From positions 62,001 to 126,000 of the forward strand of contig NZ_FQWQ01000003.1 in NCBI RefSeq assembly GCF_900129725.1: a stretch of 64,000 nt of DNA. The letters run 5' to 3'. Origin of the DNA: Chryseolinea serpens. Its GTDB lineage: Bacteria > Bacteroidota > Bacteroidia > Cytophagales > Cyclobacteriaceae. A program made the position numbers and the translations under genes. Below, piece by piece: positions 50,930 to 59,813 of the stretch (position 1 is its first letter; each line of letters opens with the position of its first letter). The notes beneath the pieces are model-generated. The model saw nothing but the letters and a program-made list of their open reading frames with translations, did no database searches and was not told where the DNA came from.

Positions 50930-53900
50930 ATGATCAAGCTGATAAAAAATATCGTAGCGTTTTCGTTAAAGAACAGGTTCTTCACGTTCTTTTGGGTGAC
51001 CATCATGGTGGTGGCCGGTGTGGTGAGCTATAAGAACACGCCCATCGAAGCGTTCCCCGATGTCACCAACACCCAGATCATCATTGTCACGCAATGGCAG
51101 GGAAGAAGTGCACAGGAGATCGAGCGTTTTGTGTCCATCCCTATCGAGGTGGCCATGAACTCCGTGCAGCGCAAAACCAACGTGCGGTCCATTTCCATGT
51201 TCGGGTTGTCGGTGATCAAGATCATTTTTGAGGACAACGTAGAAGATTTCTTTGCCCGTCAGCAAGTGAACAACCAATTGGTGACGGTGTCGCTTCCCGA
51301 AGGCGCTGAGCCTGAAGTGCAACCACCCTATGGGCCCACCGGCGAGATCTTTCGCTATGTCCTGACGTCCAAAACGAAGGACACGCGCGAGATGCTGACC
51401 ATTCAGAATTGGATCATCGACCGTCAGCTCCGTGCCGTACCTGGTGTGGCCGACGTGGTAGCCTTCGGCGGCCGTGAAAAGATCTACGAGATCCAGGTGA
51501 ACCCCGCCCAGCTGAACCGCTACGAGATCACCCCTCTCGACGTGTACCAGGCCGTTACGAAAAGCAACATCAACGTCGGCGGCGACGTGATCGAGAAGAA
51601 TGGCCAGGCGTATGTGGTGCGGGGTATGGGCTTGCTCAACTCCATCGAAGACATTGAAAATATTATTATCGAAGATCGCGCCGGCGTGCCGGTGTTGGTA
51701 AAAAATGTGGCGAACGTTATCCAGTCCGACCTCCCCCGCGTGGGGCAAGTGGGATTGAATAAAAGGGACGACGTGGTGGAAGGCATCATCGTCATGCGCA
51801 AGGGCGAAAATCCCAGTGAGGTGCTGAAGCGTGTGAAAGCCAAGATTGAAGAGCTGAACACCCACATTCTCCCCGGCGATGTGCGCATGGCCACGTTCTA
51901 TGATCGCGACGTGCTGATGAACTACACCACGCACACCGTAATGCACAACCTGGTGGAAGGTATCATCTTCGTGACGGCCATCGTGTTGTTGTTCATGGCC
52001 GATTGGCGCACCACGCTCATCGTGTCCATCATCATTCCCCTGTCGCTGCTGTTTGCGTTCTTTTGTTTGAAGATGAAAGGCATGAGTGCCAACCTGCTAT
52101 CGCTGGGGGCGATAGATTTCGGGATCATCATCGACGGCGCCGTGGTGATGGTGGAGGGCATCTTCGTGACCCTGGACCACACCGCGAAGAGGTATGGTAT
52201 GGAGCGGTTCAACAAGATCGGGAAACTCGGGATCATCAAGAAGACCGCGTCCCGCACAGGCCTGGCCGTGTTCTTCTCCAAGCTGATCATCATTACTGCA
52301 CTCCTGCCCATTTTCTCTTTCGAAAAAGTGGAAGGAAAAATGTTCTCGCCCCTGGCCTATACGCTCGGATTCGCGTTACTGGGTGCGTTGATCTTTACGC
52401 TCACGTTGGTGCCGGTGCTGAGCGCGGTGTTGTTGAAAAAGAATGTAAAAGAAAAACATACGTTCATCGTAACCTTCTTCGATCGCATCGTATCGAAAGG
52501 ATTTCATTGGACCTTCTCGCATAAGACCGTAAGCCTCACCGTAGCCCTCACGATCGTGGCGGCCACCTTGTTCTCGACCAAATGGCTCGGAACGGAATTC
52601 TTGCCCCAGTTGAACGAAGGTGCCTTGTGGGTAGAAGCAAAAATGCCTATGAGCATGTCGCTGAACGAGACGGTGAAGATGGTGCACACGCTGCGCAATG
52701 AACTGAGTTCGTTCAAGGAAGTGAACGGCGTGCTGTCACAAACCGGCCGCTCCAACGATGGCACGGACCCCAGCGGTTTCTATTATGTGCAGATGCAGGT
52801 GAACCTGAAACCGAAAGAGGAGTGGGGCCGCAAGATCAGCCTCGATGGGCTCATCGGCGAAATGGACAAAAAGCTAAAAAAATACCAGGGCATCAACTAC
52901 AACTATTCGCAGCCGATCATCGACAACGTCGCGGAAGCAGTGGCCGGCATGAACGCCAACAACGCTGTGAAAATATTCGGTCCCGACCTGGCGGAGCTCG
53001 ACAAGCTGGCCACGCAGGTGCTCGCCAGCATCCAGGACGTGCCCGGCATCAAAGACGCCGGCATCCTGCGCAACGTAGGCCAGCCCGAGATCCAGATCAA
53101 ACTGCACGATCATGAAATGGCGCTTTATGGTGTAACCACCAGCGATGCCCAAGCCGTCATCGAAATGGCCATCGGGGGAAAGACCGCTTCGATCATGTAT
53201 GAAGGCGAAAGGAAATTTGATATCCGCTTGCGCTTCCCCTACGAATACCGGAAGTCGGAACAGGAGATCACCAGCTTGTTGGTGCCCACGCTGAAGGGAA
53301 CCAAAGTAGCTTTAAAAGAGATAGCAACGGTCACGGCCATCACCGGTCCGGCCTTTATCTATCGCGACAACAACAGCCGTTTCATCGGCGTCAAGTTCAC
53401 CGTGCGCGAGCGCGACCTGGGCAGCACCATCGCGGAGGCACAGCAACGCGTGAAGCAACGCCTGCACATACCACAAGGCTACACCATACAATGGACGGGC
53501 GAATTTGAGAACCAGGTGCGGGCAACGGCCCGGCTGGCGCAAGTGGTGCCCCTCAGTCTCATCGCCATCTTCGTGCTGCTGTTCATCACCTTCGGCAACG
53601 CCAAAGATGCGGGGCTGGTGCTCATCAACGTGCCCTTCGCGCTCATCGGTGGCATACTTGCCATTCACATTACTGGGATCAACTTCGGGATCTCTGCGGG
53701 GGTGGGATTCATCGCGCTCTTTGGCATCTGCGTGCAGAACGGGGTGATCCTGATCACGGAATTCAATGAAAACTTAAATAAAGATATGAGCTTGTCCGAT
53801 GCGATCGCGCTCGGGATCAAGCAACGCACGCGGCCCGTCGTCATGACGGCGCTGATGGCGTCTATAGGTCTTATGCCTGCGGCTTTGTCCACGGGCATTG

Positions 53901-54046
53901 GGTCAGAAAGTCAGAAACCGTTGGCCATAGTGATAATCGGGGGGTTAATCACGGCCACGGTTCTGATTTTATTGATCTTTCCCATTTTCTACGAACTCGC
54001 GAATCGTCGCAACCATGGTCGCAAGTATAAGCCGCAAAGCGCATGA
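50930..54046 (+). CDS. Heavy-metal RND efflux pump (CzcA/CusA family)
   Basis: A 1038-residue RND protein with 12 membrane spans and two large periplasmic loops. The HME-RND proton-relay motif in TM4 is complete: DFGIIIDGAVVMVE, with Asp 396, Asp 402 and Glu 409. Other markers are AFPDVTNTQI near the N-terminus, FARQQVNNQL, and the second-half GISAGVGFIALFGICVQNGV. It exports metal cations across the envelope using the proton gradient. Whether it prefers monovalent (Cu/Ag) or divalent (Zn/Co/Cd) ions cannot be settled here. It overlaps the next small gene by 4 bp. Confidence 0.93.
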   Translation: MIKLIKNIVAFSLKNRFFTFFWVTIMVVAGVVSYKNTPIEAFPDVTNTQIIIVTQWQGRSAQEIERFVSIPIEVAMNSVQRKTNVRSISMFGLSVIKIIFEDNVEDFFARQQVNNQLVTVSLPEGAEPEVQPPYGPTGEIFRYVLTSKTKDTREMLTIQNWIIDRQLRAVPGVADVVAFGGREKIYEIQVNPAQLNRYEITPLDVYQAVTKSNINVGGDVIEKNGQAYVVRGMGLLNSIEDIENIIIEDRAGVPVLVKNVANVIQSDLPRVGQVGLNKRDDVVEGIIVMRKGENPSEVLKRVKAKIEELNTHILPGDVRMATFYDRDVLMNYTTHTVMHNLVEGIIFVTAIVLLFMADWRTTLIVSIIIPLSLLFAFFCLKMKGMSANLLSLGAIDFGIIIDGAVVMVEGIFVTLDHTAKRYGMERFNKIGKLGIIKKTASRTGLAVFFSKLIIITALLPIFSFEKVEGKMFSPLAYTLGFALLGALIFTLTLVPVLSAVLLKKNVKEKHTFIVTFFDRIVSKGFHWTFSHKTVSLTVALTIVAATLFSTKWLGTEFLPQLNEGALWVEAKMPMSMSLNETVKMVHTLRNELSSFKEVNGVLSQTGRSNDGTDPSGFYYVQMQVNLKPKEEWGRKISLDGLIGEMDKKLKKYQGINYNYSQPIIDNVAEAVAGMNANNAVKIFGPDLAELDKLATQVLASIQDVPGIKDAGILRNVGQPEIQIKLHDHEMALYGVTTSDAQAVIEMAIGGKTASIMYEGERKFDIRLRFPYEYRKSEQEITSLLVPTLKGTKVALKEIATVTAITGPAFIYRDNNSRFIGVKFTVRERDLGSTIAEAQQRVKQRLHIPQGYTIQWTGEFENQVRATARLAQVVPLSLIAIFVLLFITFGNAKDAGLVLINVPFALIGGILAIHITGINFGISAGVGFIALFGICVQNGVILITEFNENLNKDMSLSDAIALGIKQRTRPVVMTALMASIGLMPAALSTGIGSESQKPLAIVIIGGLITATVLILLIFPIFYELANRRNHGRKYKPQSA

Positions 54047-54624
54047 AACGACTAGCGTATTTCCTTTTCCTGTTGCCGCTTCCGCTGACCACCGTCAGCG
54101 CATCCGATCAGCATGCGGGAGGGGAGATATTGACGAACGGCATCTTCATCACACCCCGGGACCTCGCCACCAACAACGTCACTGAACAGGCGACGACCGA
54201 CGATCTGAACACCTTGGTGGTGAACCTCGATGACCAGGTGCTGGTCACCCGTCAAGGCGTTGAACAGCGTTATACGTTCGGCACGCTTTCCGGTTACTAT
54301 AAAGACGGATACCGCTACCGTGCCTTTGGCAAGAAGAGTATTTTCAAGACGTCGGGCTACTACAAAGTGCTCGACGACGCAGGCCTGATCATTTATTCCA
54401 AACGCTCCGTCAACCACAAGACTGGAGGCAAGACGTTTTACTATTACAGTACCGGATGGGAGATGCCCGTGCGCAAGCTCACCCGGCAAAATCTGAAGGA
54501 AGACTTTTCAACTGACCCTGTCTTTGTTGACGCCGCCACAAGCACATTGCAGGGTCAGGTCTTCCTCACCGAAAAAAACGGTCATATGCTCATCAATGAC
54601 CTCTACCTGTCTCGAACGAAGTAA
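54043..54624 (+). CDS. Small secreted protein of the efflux operon
   Basis: A 193-residue protein with a signal peptide (MKRLAYFLFLLPLPLTTVSA). It overlaps the RND gene through ATGA, so it is the last gene of the efflux operon. The mature part is beta-rich with many tyrosines (FGTLSGYYKDGYRYRAFGKK, KTSGYYKVLDDAGLIIYSKR). I recognise no domain. The early His of DQHAGGE is the only hint of metal binding. Its co-translation with the pump suggests an accessory periplasmic role. Confidence 0.7.
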   Translation: MKRLAYFLFLLPLPLTTVSASDQHAGGEILTNGIFITPRDLATNNVTEQATTDDLNTLVVNLDDQVLVTRQGVEQRYTFGTLSGYYKDGYRYRAFGKKSIFKTSGYYKVLDDAGLIIYSKRSVNHKTGGKTFYYYSTGWEMPVRKLTRQNLKEDFSTDPVFVDAATSTLQGQVFLTEKNGHMLINDLYLSRTK

Positions 54625-54649
54625 AGCCCATCTATAAATTAGTTTCTCG

Positions 54650-54685
54650 CGCCTCGGTTGCCTTCGCAGCTGAGGCGTTTCTTTT
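54650..54685 (+). terminator. Rho-independent terminator of efflux operon 1
   Basis: CGCCTC and GAGGCG pair around a 16-base loop, followed by TTTCTTTT. It lies 25 bp after the last gene of the operon. Confidence 0.65.
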
Positions 54686-54785
54686 ATCGTAGCGTGTAGT
54701 GTTGCCCGTTGTGAGTGGTGGGTTAATCAATTTTGCATTAAAGGCACAAAGCAAGGGCTGGATTAACGCTGCGTTGACTTTGCTG

Positions 54786-54860
54786 CCTGCCCGCCGAAGC
54801 TTCAGCGAAGGAGGGTCCTCGGCGTCTTTCTTTGCTCGCCGAAGCTTAGCGAAGGCGAGG
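54786..54860. repeat. REP-like palindromic repeats, two units
   Basis: CCCGCCGAAGCTTCAGCGAA and CTCGCCGAAGCTTAGCGAAG lie 45 bp apart. They are the reverse complement of the units at 23411-23504, which shows that the element is dispersed in this genome. Confidence 0.7.
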
Positions 54861-54880
54861 CGGTGAAACCTTTAGCGATA

Positions 54881-54911
54881 AAAAATGCCCGTGGCAACGC
54901 ATGCCACGGGC
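54881..54911 (-). terminator. Rho-independent terminator on the minus strand
   Basis: Read leftward, GCCCGTGGCA, loop TGCGT and TGCCACGGGC form a perfect 10-bp stem, followed by ATTTTTT. It is the first clear leftward terminator after the RND gene that ends at 55342. Confidence 0.75.
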
Positions 54912-54997
54912 GGGGAAGTTGGACTCCACGGGTCCCTTATCGGGAATTTGGGTTATGGAACAGGATATTTTTCATATCCCAAACAAGAATACACAAT

Positions 54998-55050
54998 GTA
55001 TAGCAAATTTGCTATACTCTGCTCTGAAAAAATATAGCAAATTCGCTATA
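54998..55050. promoter_or_regulatory. Two palindromic operators upstream of the XRE regulator
   Basis: GTATAGCAAATTTGCTATAC (54998-55017) is a perfect 20-bp palindrome. TATAGCAAATTCGCTATA (55033-55050) is a near-perfect second copy. Their centres are 34 bp apart, on roughly the same helix face, and the second ends 17 bp before the XRE start codon. Autorepression by the XRE protein is the natural reading. Confidence 0.75.
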
Positions 55051-55067
55051 CATCCAATTCCGTTAAA

Positions 55068-55301
55068 ATGACCCAAAACACAAAACAGCGCAATCTCAAA
55101 AAGCTGGCTGCCTTCGGAAATAATCTTCAACGCATCAGAATAGAAAAGGGCATCTCGCAGGAAGACCTCGCCGACCGGGCCAACGTTGCTTTTTCAACCA
55201 TAAATAAAGTGGAGAACGGACACCTCAACACCGGCGTCTGCACAGTTTTCGACCTGGCCCGCGCGCTTAAGGTATCGCCGAAAGACCTCTTCGACTTTTA
55301 G
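55068..55301 (+). CDS. XRE-family HTH regulator
   Basis: A 77-residue protein that is almost entirely one HTH domain: FGNNLQRIRIEKGISQEDLA, then ANVAFSTINKVENGHLNTGV and a last helix DLARALKVSPKDLFDF. Such single-domain regulators bind short palindromes as dimers. Two palindromes just upstream support autoregulation. It lies convergent to the second RND operon and downstream of the first, so a role in metal control is possible but unproven; it resembles C-proteins of restriction systems in size, but no restriction genes are near. Confidence 0.88.
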   Translation: MTQNTKQRNLKKLAAFGNNLQRIRIEKGISQEDLADRANVAFSTINKVENGHLNTGVCTVFDLARALKVSPKDLFDF

Positions 55302-55341
55302 CCAAATCACATCACGCACGATCGCGACCCGTTGGGACGGT

Positions 55342-58300
55342 CTAGGCCTCACTATCGTCGTCGCTCTTTTCTTCTGCGTGACTACTGCGCTCCACCCACC
55401 AGTACAGCGGGGGAATGAGTATCGGCGCGAAGATGAGGGTGGACGTGAGGCCACCGATAATTACCGTAGCCAGAGGCCGCTGCACATCCGAGCCAATGCC
55501 GGACGATGTCGCTGCGGGGATTAACCCCACAATGGCTACAATGAGAATGGAGAGGATGGCCCGCATTTGCTCCTCAGCGGTCTTCTGCACCGTGTCGACG
55601 TTAAACGTATTTTCCAGGGAGGCCCGGTTCAATGCGGACACGAGCAGCACACCCGCCATCACCGAGATCCCGAAGATGCTCACAAAACCCACGCCCCCCG
55701 ATACGTTGAAGTAATAGCCCCTCAGCAGCAACGCGAGAATTCCGCCCGCCAGCGCAAACAAGATACAACTCATGGTGACGAGCGTGTGCTTGAGGCTTTT
55801 GAAGAGCATGAACAGAAAAAGGAATACCATCACAATGGTGAGGGGAATGGTGATCAGCAGTTGCTTGCCGGCCCTTTCCAGGTTTTCGTATTGACCGCCA
55901 TAGATCACACTATAGCCTTTGGGAATTTTGATGGACTCGTGGATCTTTTCTTCAAGGTCTTTTACAAACCCGCCTTGGTCGCGGCCGCGGATGTTGGTGC
56001 GCACGGTCACCATGCGCTTCCCGCTGTAGCGGTAGATGTTGGTCTGCCCTTCCACGAACGTGATGTCGGCCAGCTGGCTCATAGGGATCAGGGCGCCGGC
56101 AATCGACGACACCTGCAGGTTCTTGATCACATCGACGTTGTTGCGGAACTCCGGCAGATAGCGGATCACGATGTCGTAGCGTTTGGTGCCGTCATACAGA
56201 ACGGAGATGACTTTCCCGCCCACGGCAGCTTCGATCATATTTTCGATGTCGGAGATGTTGATGCCAAAGCGAGCTGCATTTTCGCGGTTGATCTTGATGG
56301 CCAACTGTTCTTGCGGGCCCTCTTGTTCGATGTTCACCGACTCGCTGCCTTTCATATTTCTGACGATGGCCGCAATGGAATCTGCTTTCGGTCTCATCTT
56401 CACCAGGTCGTCCCCAATGATGGAGACGGCAAGGTCGGCGGCGCTTCCCGTCACGATCTCCATGACCTGGTCGATGATCGGCTGGCCACTCGAGAACCGC
56501 ACGCTGGGGAAAGCCCGCTCCAGGTCGACGCGGATCCGCGACACCAGTTCTTTTTTCGAAACGGTGTCACTCCACAAATGATAATCTTTCAAGCCGACGA
56601 GGATCTCGTTCCGGTTGGCAGGAAAAGGGTCGGTGCCTTCGTCGTTTCGGCCGGTCTGTGTGATCACAAAAGCGATCTGTGGATATTGTCGGATGATGCC
56701 CCTGATCTGGGGTGAGTATTGCGCGTTCTTCTGGATGGTGATCCCGGAGGGAAAATTACCGCGGAGAAAAATGGAACCTTCATCCAGCTCGGGCAGAAAT
56801 TCTGTTCCCAGCTTGGATCCAAAACCAACGAGGATCAGCACAATGGTGAATCCGACCAACACGGTCAGTTTTGTTTTGGAGAGGATACCCTTCACCAGTG
56901 AGCCATACTGATTTTGCAGGAAGTCCAGTACTTTATTTTTATGCTCCTTGATCGGCTCATCCACATTGGCGATCGTTTTTCCATAGGCAAACGACACCAG
57001 CACGGGGATCAGCGTGAGCGCAGCGAGCATCGAACCGATCACAGCGAACGCCAGGGTGAGTGCCATCGGCGAAAAGAGCTTGCCCTCTACCCGGGTCATC
57101 AGCAAGATCGGCATGTAGGCCAGGATGATGATGGTGACGGAAAAGAAGATCTCCCGTCCCACTTCCTGGGCCGCCAGGTTCGTGATCTTGATAATGCCCT
57201 GACGACGTTCGTCCGCACTGGACGATCGGTATTTTCGCACCAGGTGCTCCACCATCACACAGGCTCCATCCACAATGATCCCGAAGTCGATGGCGCCGAG
57301 GGAAAGCAAGTTGGCCGGGATGCCGGTGAGCCGCATTAGGATAAAGGCGAACAACAAAGAGAATGGAATGGTCAGGGCCACTACGAGGGCGCTTCGAATG
57401 CTTCCTAAAAACAAGACGAGGATGATCACGACAATACTGACACCTTCCACCAAGGTCTTTCCCACGGTTTGAAGGGAATGATCGATCAGAAAACTCCGGT
57501 CATACAGGGTACGGATGCGGATCCCTTCGGGCAGTTCGTGCTCCTGCAGGTCTTTGAGTTTTTGTTTCAGGGCCTTTAACGCATCGCTGGGGTTTTCATA
57601 ACGACGCAAAAGCACAATGCCTTCCACACCGCTGTTCACGTTCGTGTTGTCTTCGGCCACGGAATAGCCCAGCACACCACTTGGTGGCGGCGGCGCAATC
57701 TCCACACTCGCCACGTCGCGCAAAAATATGGGCACACCGTTTTCGGATTTCAAAACAATGTTTTGGATGTCTGTTTCGGATTTGATGGCGCCAAGGCCGC
57801 GGATGGCATAGCCTTGTTCACCCTGATCGATCAGGTTTCCACCCGTGTTTTGGTTGTTGGCTGCGACGGCATTCTCGACATCGGAAATCGCCAGGTCATA
57901 GCGGCGGAGTTTTTCGGGGGAGGCCAGGATGTGGAACTGTTTCAGCGGGCCACCAAACGTGGTGATGTCGGCCACACCCGGCGTTTGGAGCAGGTAGGGT
58001 TTGATCACCCAGTCTTGCAAGTCCCGTAACTCGGTAGGCGTGAACGATGGTGGTCCTTCCACGACGTAGCGAAAAATTTCGCCCACGGCGGTGGACAGGG
58101 GTGCTAATTCGGGCGCAACGCCATCGGGCAATTGTGCCGACTGCAGGCGCTCCAACACTTGCTGACGGGCAAAATAATCGTCGGTGCCATCCTGGAATGT
58201 TAACTGCACAACGCTCAGACCAAAGATCGTCCGGCTTCTTCTGTCGAGCACGCGCGGTGTGTTCTGCAGGGCGCGTTCAACGGGCACCGTCACTTGCTGC

Positions 58301-58485
58301 TCCACTTCCTCGGCGGCTCTTCCCGGGTATTGTGACACAATGATCACGTTCGTGTCGGCAATGTCGGGATAGGCTTCGATCTTCAATTGCGTGAAGCACC
58401 AATAGCCGATGGCCATCATGGCCACGCTCACGCCGACAACGATCAACCTGTTTTGAAGCGAAAAAAGTAAGAGCCCTCTGATCAT
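55342..58485 (-). CDS. Second heavy-metal RND efflux pump (CzcA/CusA family)
   Basis: A 1047-residue RND pump. TM4 keeps the HME motif DFGIIVDGACVMVE (Asp 400, Asp 406, Glu 413). It also has AYPDIADTNVIIVSQYPGRA near the N-terminus, FARQQVLERLQ and VSGGVGFVSIFGISVMAGVL. The acidic C-terminus (HAEEKSDDDSEA) differs from the first pump. It is only moderately similar to the pump at 50930-54046, so it is not a recent duplicate. It is the last gene of a leftward operon, 3 bp after the DUF190 gene. No terminator is visible before 54911. Confidence 0.92.
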   Translation of the reverse strand: MIRGLLLFSLQNRLIVVGVSVAMMAIGYWCFTQLKIEAYPDIADTNVIIVSQYPGRAAEEVEQQVTVPVERALQNTPRVLDRRSRTIFGLSVVQLTFQDGTDDYFARQQVLERLQSAQLPDGVAPELAPLSTAVGEIFRYVVEGPPSFTPTELRDLQDWVIKPYLLQTPGVADITTFGGPLKQFHILASPEKLRRYDLAISDVENAVAANNQNTGGNLIDQGEQGYAIRGLGAIKSETDIQNIVLKSENGVPIFLRDVASVEIAPPPPSGVLGYSVAEDNTNVNSGVEGIVLLRRYENPSDALKALKQKLKDLQEHELPEGIRIRTLYDRSFLIDHSLQTVGKTLVEGVSIVVIILVLFLGSIRSALVVALTIPFSLLFAFILMRLTGIPANLLSLGAIDFGIIVDGACVMVEHLVRKYRSSSADERRQGIIKITNLAAQEVGREIFFSVTIIILAYMPILLMTRVEGKLFSPMALTLAFAVIGSMLAALTLIPVLVSFAYGKTIANVDEPIKEHKNKVLDFLQNQYGSLVKGILSKTKLTVLVGFTIVLILVGFGSKLGTEFLPELDEGSIFLRGNFPSGITIQKNAQYSPQIRGIIRQYPQIAFVITQTGRNDEGTDPFPANRNEILVGLKDYHLWSDTVSKKELVSRIRVDLERAFPSVRFSSGQPIIDQVMEIVTGSAADLAVSIIGDDLVKMRPKADSIAAIVRNMKGSESVNIEQEGPQEQLAIKINRENAARFGINISDIENMIEAAVGGKVISVLYDGTKRYDIVIRYLPEFRNNVDVIKNLQVSSIAGALIPMSQLADITFVEGQTNIYRYSGKRMVTVRTNIRGRDQGGFVKDLEEKIHESIKIPKGYSVIYGGQYENLERAGKQLLITIPLTIVMVFLFLFMLFKSLKHTLVTMSCILFALAGGILALLLRGYYFNVSGGVGFVSIFGISVMAGVLLVSALNRASLENTFNVDTVQKTAEEQMRAILSILIVAIVGLIPAATSSGIGSDVQRPLATVIIGGLTSTLIFAPILIPPLYWWVERSSHAEEKSDDDSEA

Positions 58486-58488
58486 GGG

Positions 58489-58788
58489 TTAGTGAATTTC
58501 TACCGGATGGGTAATGATCAATCCATTTTTAAATTCCTTGCGAAGCTGGGAAACGGTGTGGAGCACCTTTTCGTCTTCGTCTATAAACGTTATCATCATG
58601 GGGGGCTCGTCAAAACTGAAAAGATCGTCGGGGCGCTTCAGGTGTTGGTTGGAACCAAAGCCGATGTGGCCCCGAAACGCGGTTGCTCCTTTTATCTTAT
58701 GGCGGATCAGAAATCGGATGATGTATTCGAACAAGGGCTGTGATCCGTGGAGTTCATCCTTGTCGATAAAGATCTGTGCTTGCAGCAT
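58489..58788 (-). CDS. DUF190 protein (PII-like fold)
   Basis: A 99-residue protein matching DUF190: LQAQIFIDKDELHGSQPLFE, IRHKIKGATAFRGHIGFGSN, PPMMITFIDEDEKVLHTVSQ and a short end ITHPVEIH. These proteins have a ferredoxin/PII-like fold and often lie next to ion transporters such as CrcB or RND pumps, where they may sense a nucleotide or ion. Here it sits between the adaptor and pump genes, 11 bp from the first and 3 bp from the second, so co-expression is certain to the extent that the operon is transcribed. Its ligand is unknown. Confidence 0.85.
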   Translation of the reverse strand: MLQAQIFIDKDELHGSQPLFEYIIRFLIRHKIKGATAFRGHIGFGSNQHLKRPDDLFSFDEPPMMITFIDEDEKVLHTVSQLRKEFKNGLIITHPVEIH

Positions 58789-58799
58789 GTGTATGGGGG

Positions 58800-59813
58800 T
58801 TAATAGCCGAATGATAGACCCTTTAACTGAATGGAACCTTCCACCACCACCCTGGCGCCAAGCGCGATGCCGTTGCTGATGAGGGTGCGATCTCCAACCT
58901 GGGCGCCGATACTCACTTCCTGGCGCTGATACTGCAAGCTATCTGATTTAACAAAAACATAATGCTTTCCCTGCACCGTGATCACCGCCGATTTGGGAAC
59001 GCTGATCACCTCTCCTTCGTCGACGCCAAAAGACAACAACGCAAACATCCCGGCCTTCAACTTGTTTTGAGCATTCTTCAAGGTCACGCGGAGCTTCACC
59101 ATGCGCGTGGCGTTGTCTACGACATCGGCGATGTCGTCAATTTTTCCGTGGAAGGTCTCGGTGGGGAACGATGTGAACTGTATCGTGCAAGGTCCGCCTT
59201 CAGTGACTCTGCTGAGCTGGTTTTCGGGGAGGTCACACGTAATGTAGGCCATGCCGGCCGATGACTTCCGCAGCGCCTCCGGATTGAAGCCGTTCGACTT
59301 CAATTTAGTTTCGTGCTCGATCAGGGCGGCGCGCTCGTTGGCCAGGTTGGTTTGTTCCATCGCCAGGGCCGTCTGGGCATCCAACAGGTCTTTGCCGGTA
59401 GCCACACCGTGAGCCTGCAGGTCTTTGATCCGGCCCAATTCGATTTCCTTTTGTTTGATATTGATTTTTTGGATCTGGTTGATATTGATCTGATGCTGGA
59501 TCAACGACGTGTAGTTGCCCGCCAGGTCAGGGTTTTCGAAGAGCACAATGTTTTGCGTGGCGCCCTCGCCCGAAGGGATGACGGTGGCCGAAACCTTGGC
59601 CGGAATGGTGAGGTTGGCCGTGATACCTTTTTTTCCGATCACCTCCGTTTTAAAGAAATTAATACCGAGCGTATCATGAAACACGATGGTGTTGCCATGG
59701 TCCTTGACTTCGGGAGCATAGCTCACCACCGGGACGTGCGGATCCTTTTTACCGCACGAAATCAATAACAGGAAAGCCGCCGTGCTGGCCCATGTTAAAC
59801 GTCGAGATATCAT
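58800..59813 (-). CDS. RND efflux periplasmic adaptor of the second system
   Basis: A 337-residue membrane fusion lipoprotein with lipobox LISC. The alpha-hairpin (NQIQKINIKQKEIELGRIKD, LQAHGVATGKDLLDAQTALA) lies between two lipoyl/beta-barrel parts (VSATVIPSGEGATQNIVLFE, GMAYITCDLPENQLSRVTEG). The C-terminal membrane-proximal part includes RVVVEGSIQLKGLSFGY. It connects the pump with the TolC protein. It overlaps the TolC gene by 4 bp upstream. Confidence 0.87.
   Translation of the reverse strand: MISRRLTWASTAAFLLLISCGKKDPHVPVVSYAPEVKDHGNTIVFHDTLGINFFKTEVIGKKGITANLTIPAKVSATVIPSGEGATQNIVLFENPDLAGNYTSLIQHQININQIQKINIKQKEIELGRIKDLQAHGVATGKDLLDAQTALAMEQTNLANERAALIEHETKLKSNGFNPEALRKSSAGMAYITCDLPENQLSRVTEGGPCTIQFTSFPTETFHGKIDDIADVVDNATRMVKLRVTLKNAQNKLKAGMFALLSFGVDEGEVISVPKSAVITVQGKHYVFVKSDSLQYQRQEVSIGAQVGDRTLISNGIALGARVVVEGSIQLKGLSFGY

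Larger units (their letters stand above)
54625..55067. other. Intergenic region between efflux operon 1 and the XRE gene
   Basis: No ORF is supported. From left to right it holds a rightward terminator (54650-54685), two REP-like units (54786-54860), a leftward terminator hairpin (54881-54911) and the two palindromic operators in front of the XRE gene. Confidence 0.7.

Noticed and set aside
55068-55301. XRE protein as a restriction-modification control (C) protein
   Set aside because: Size and operators fit, but no methylase or nuclease gene is adjacent.
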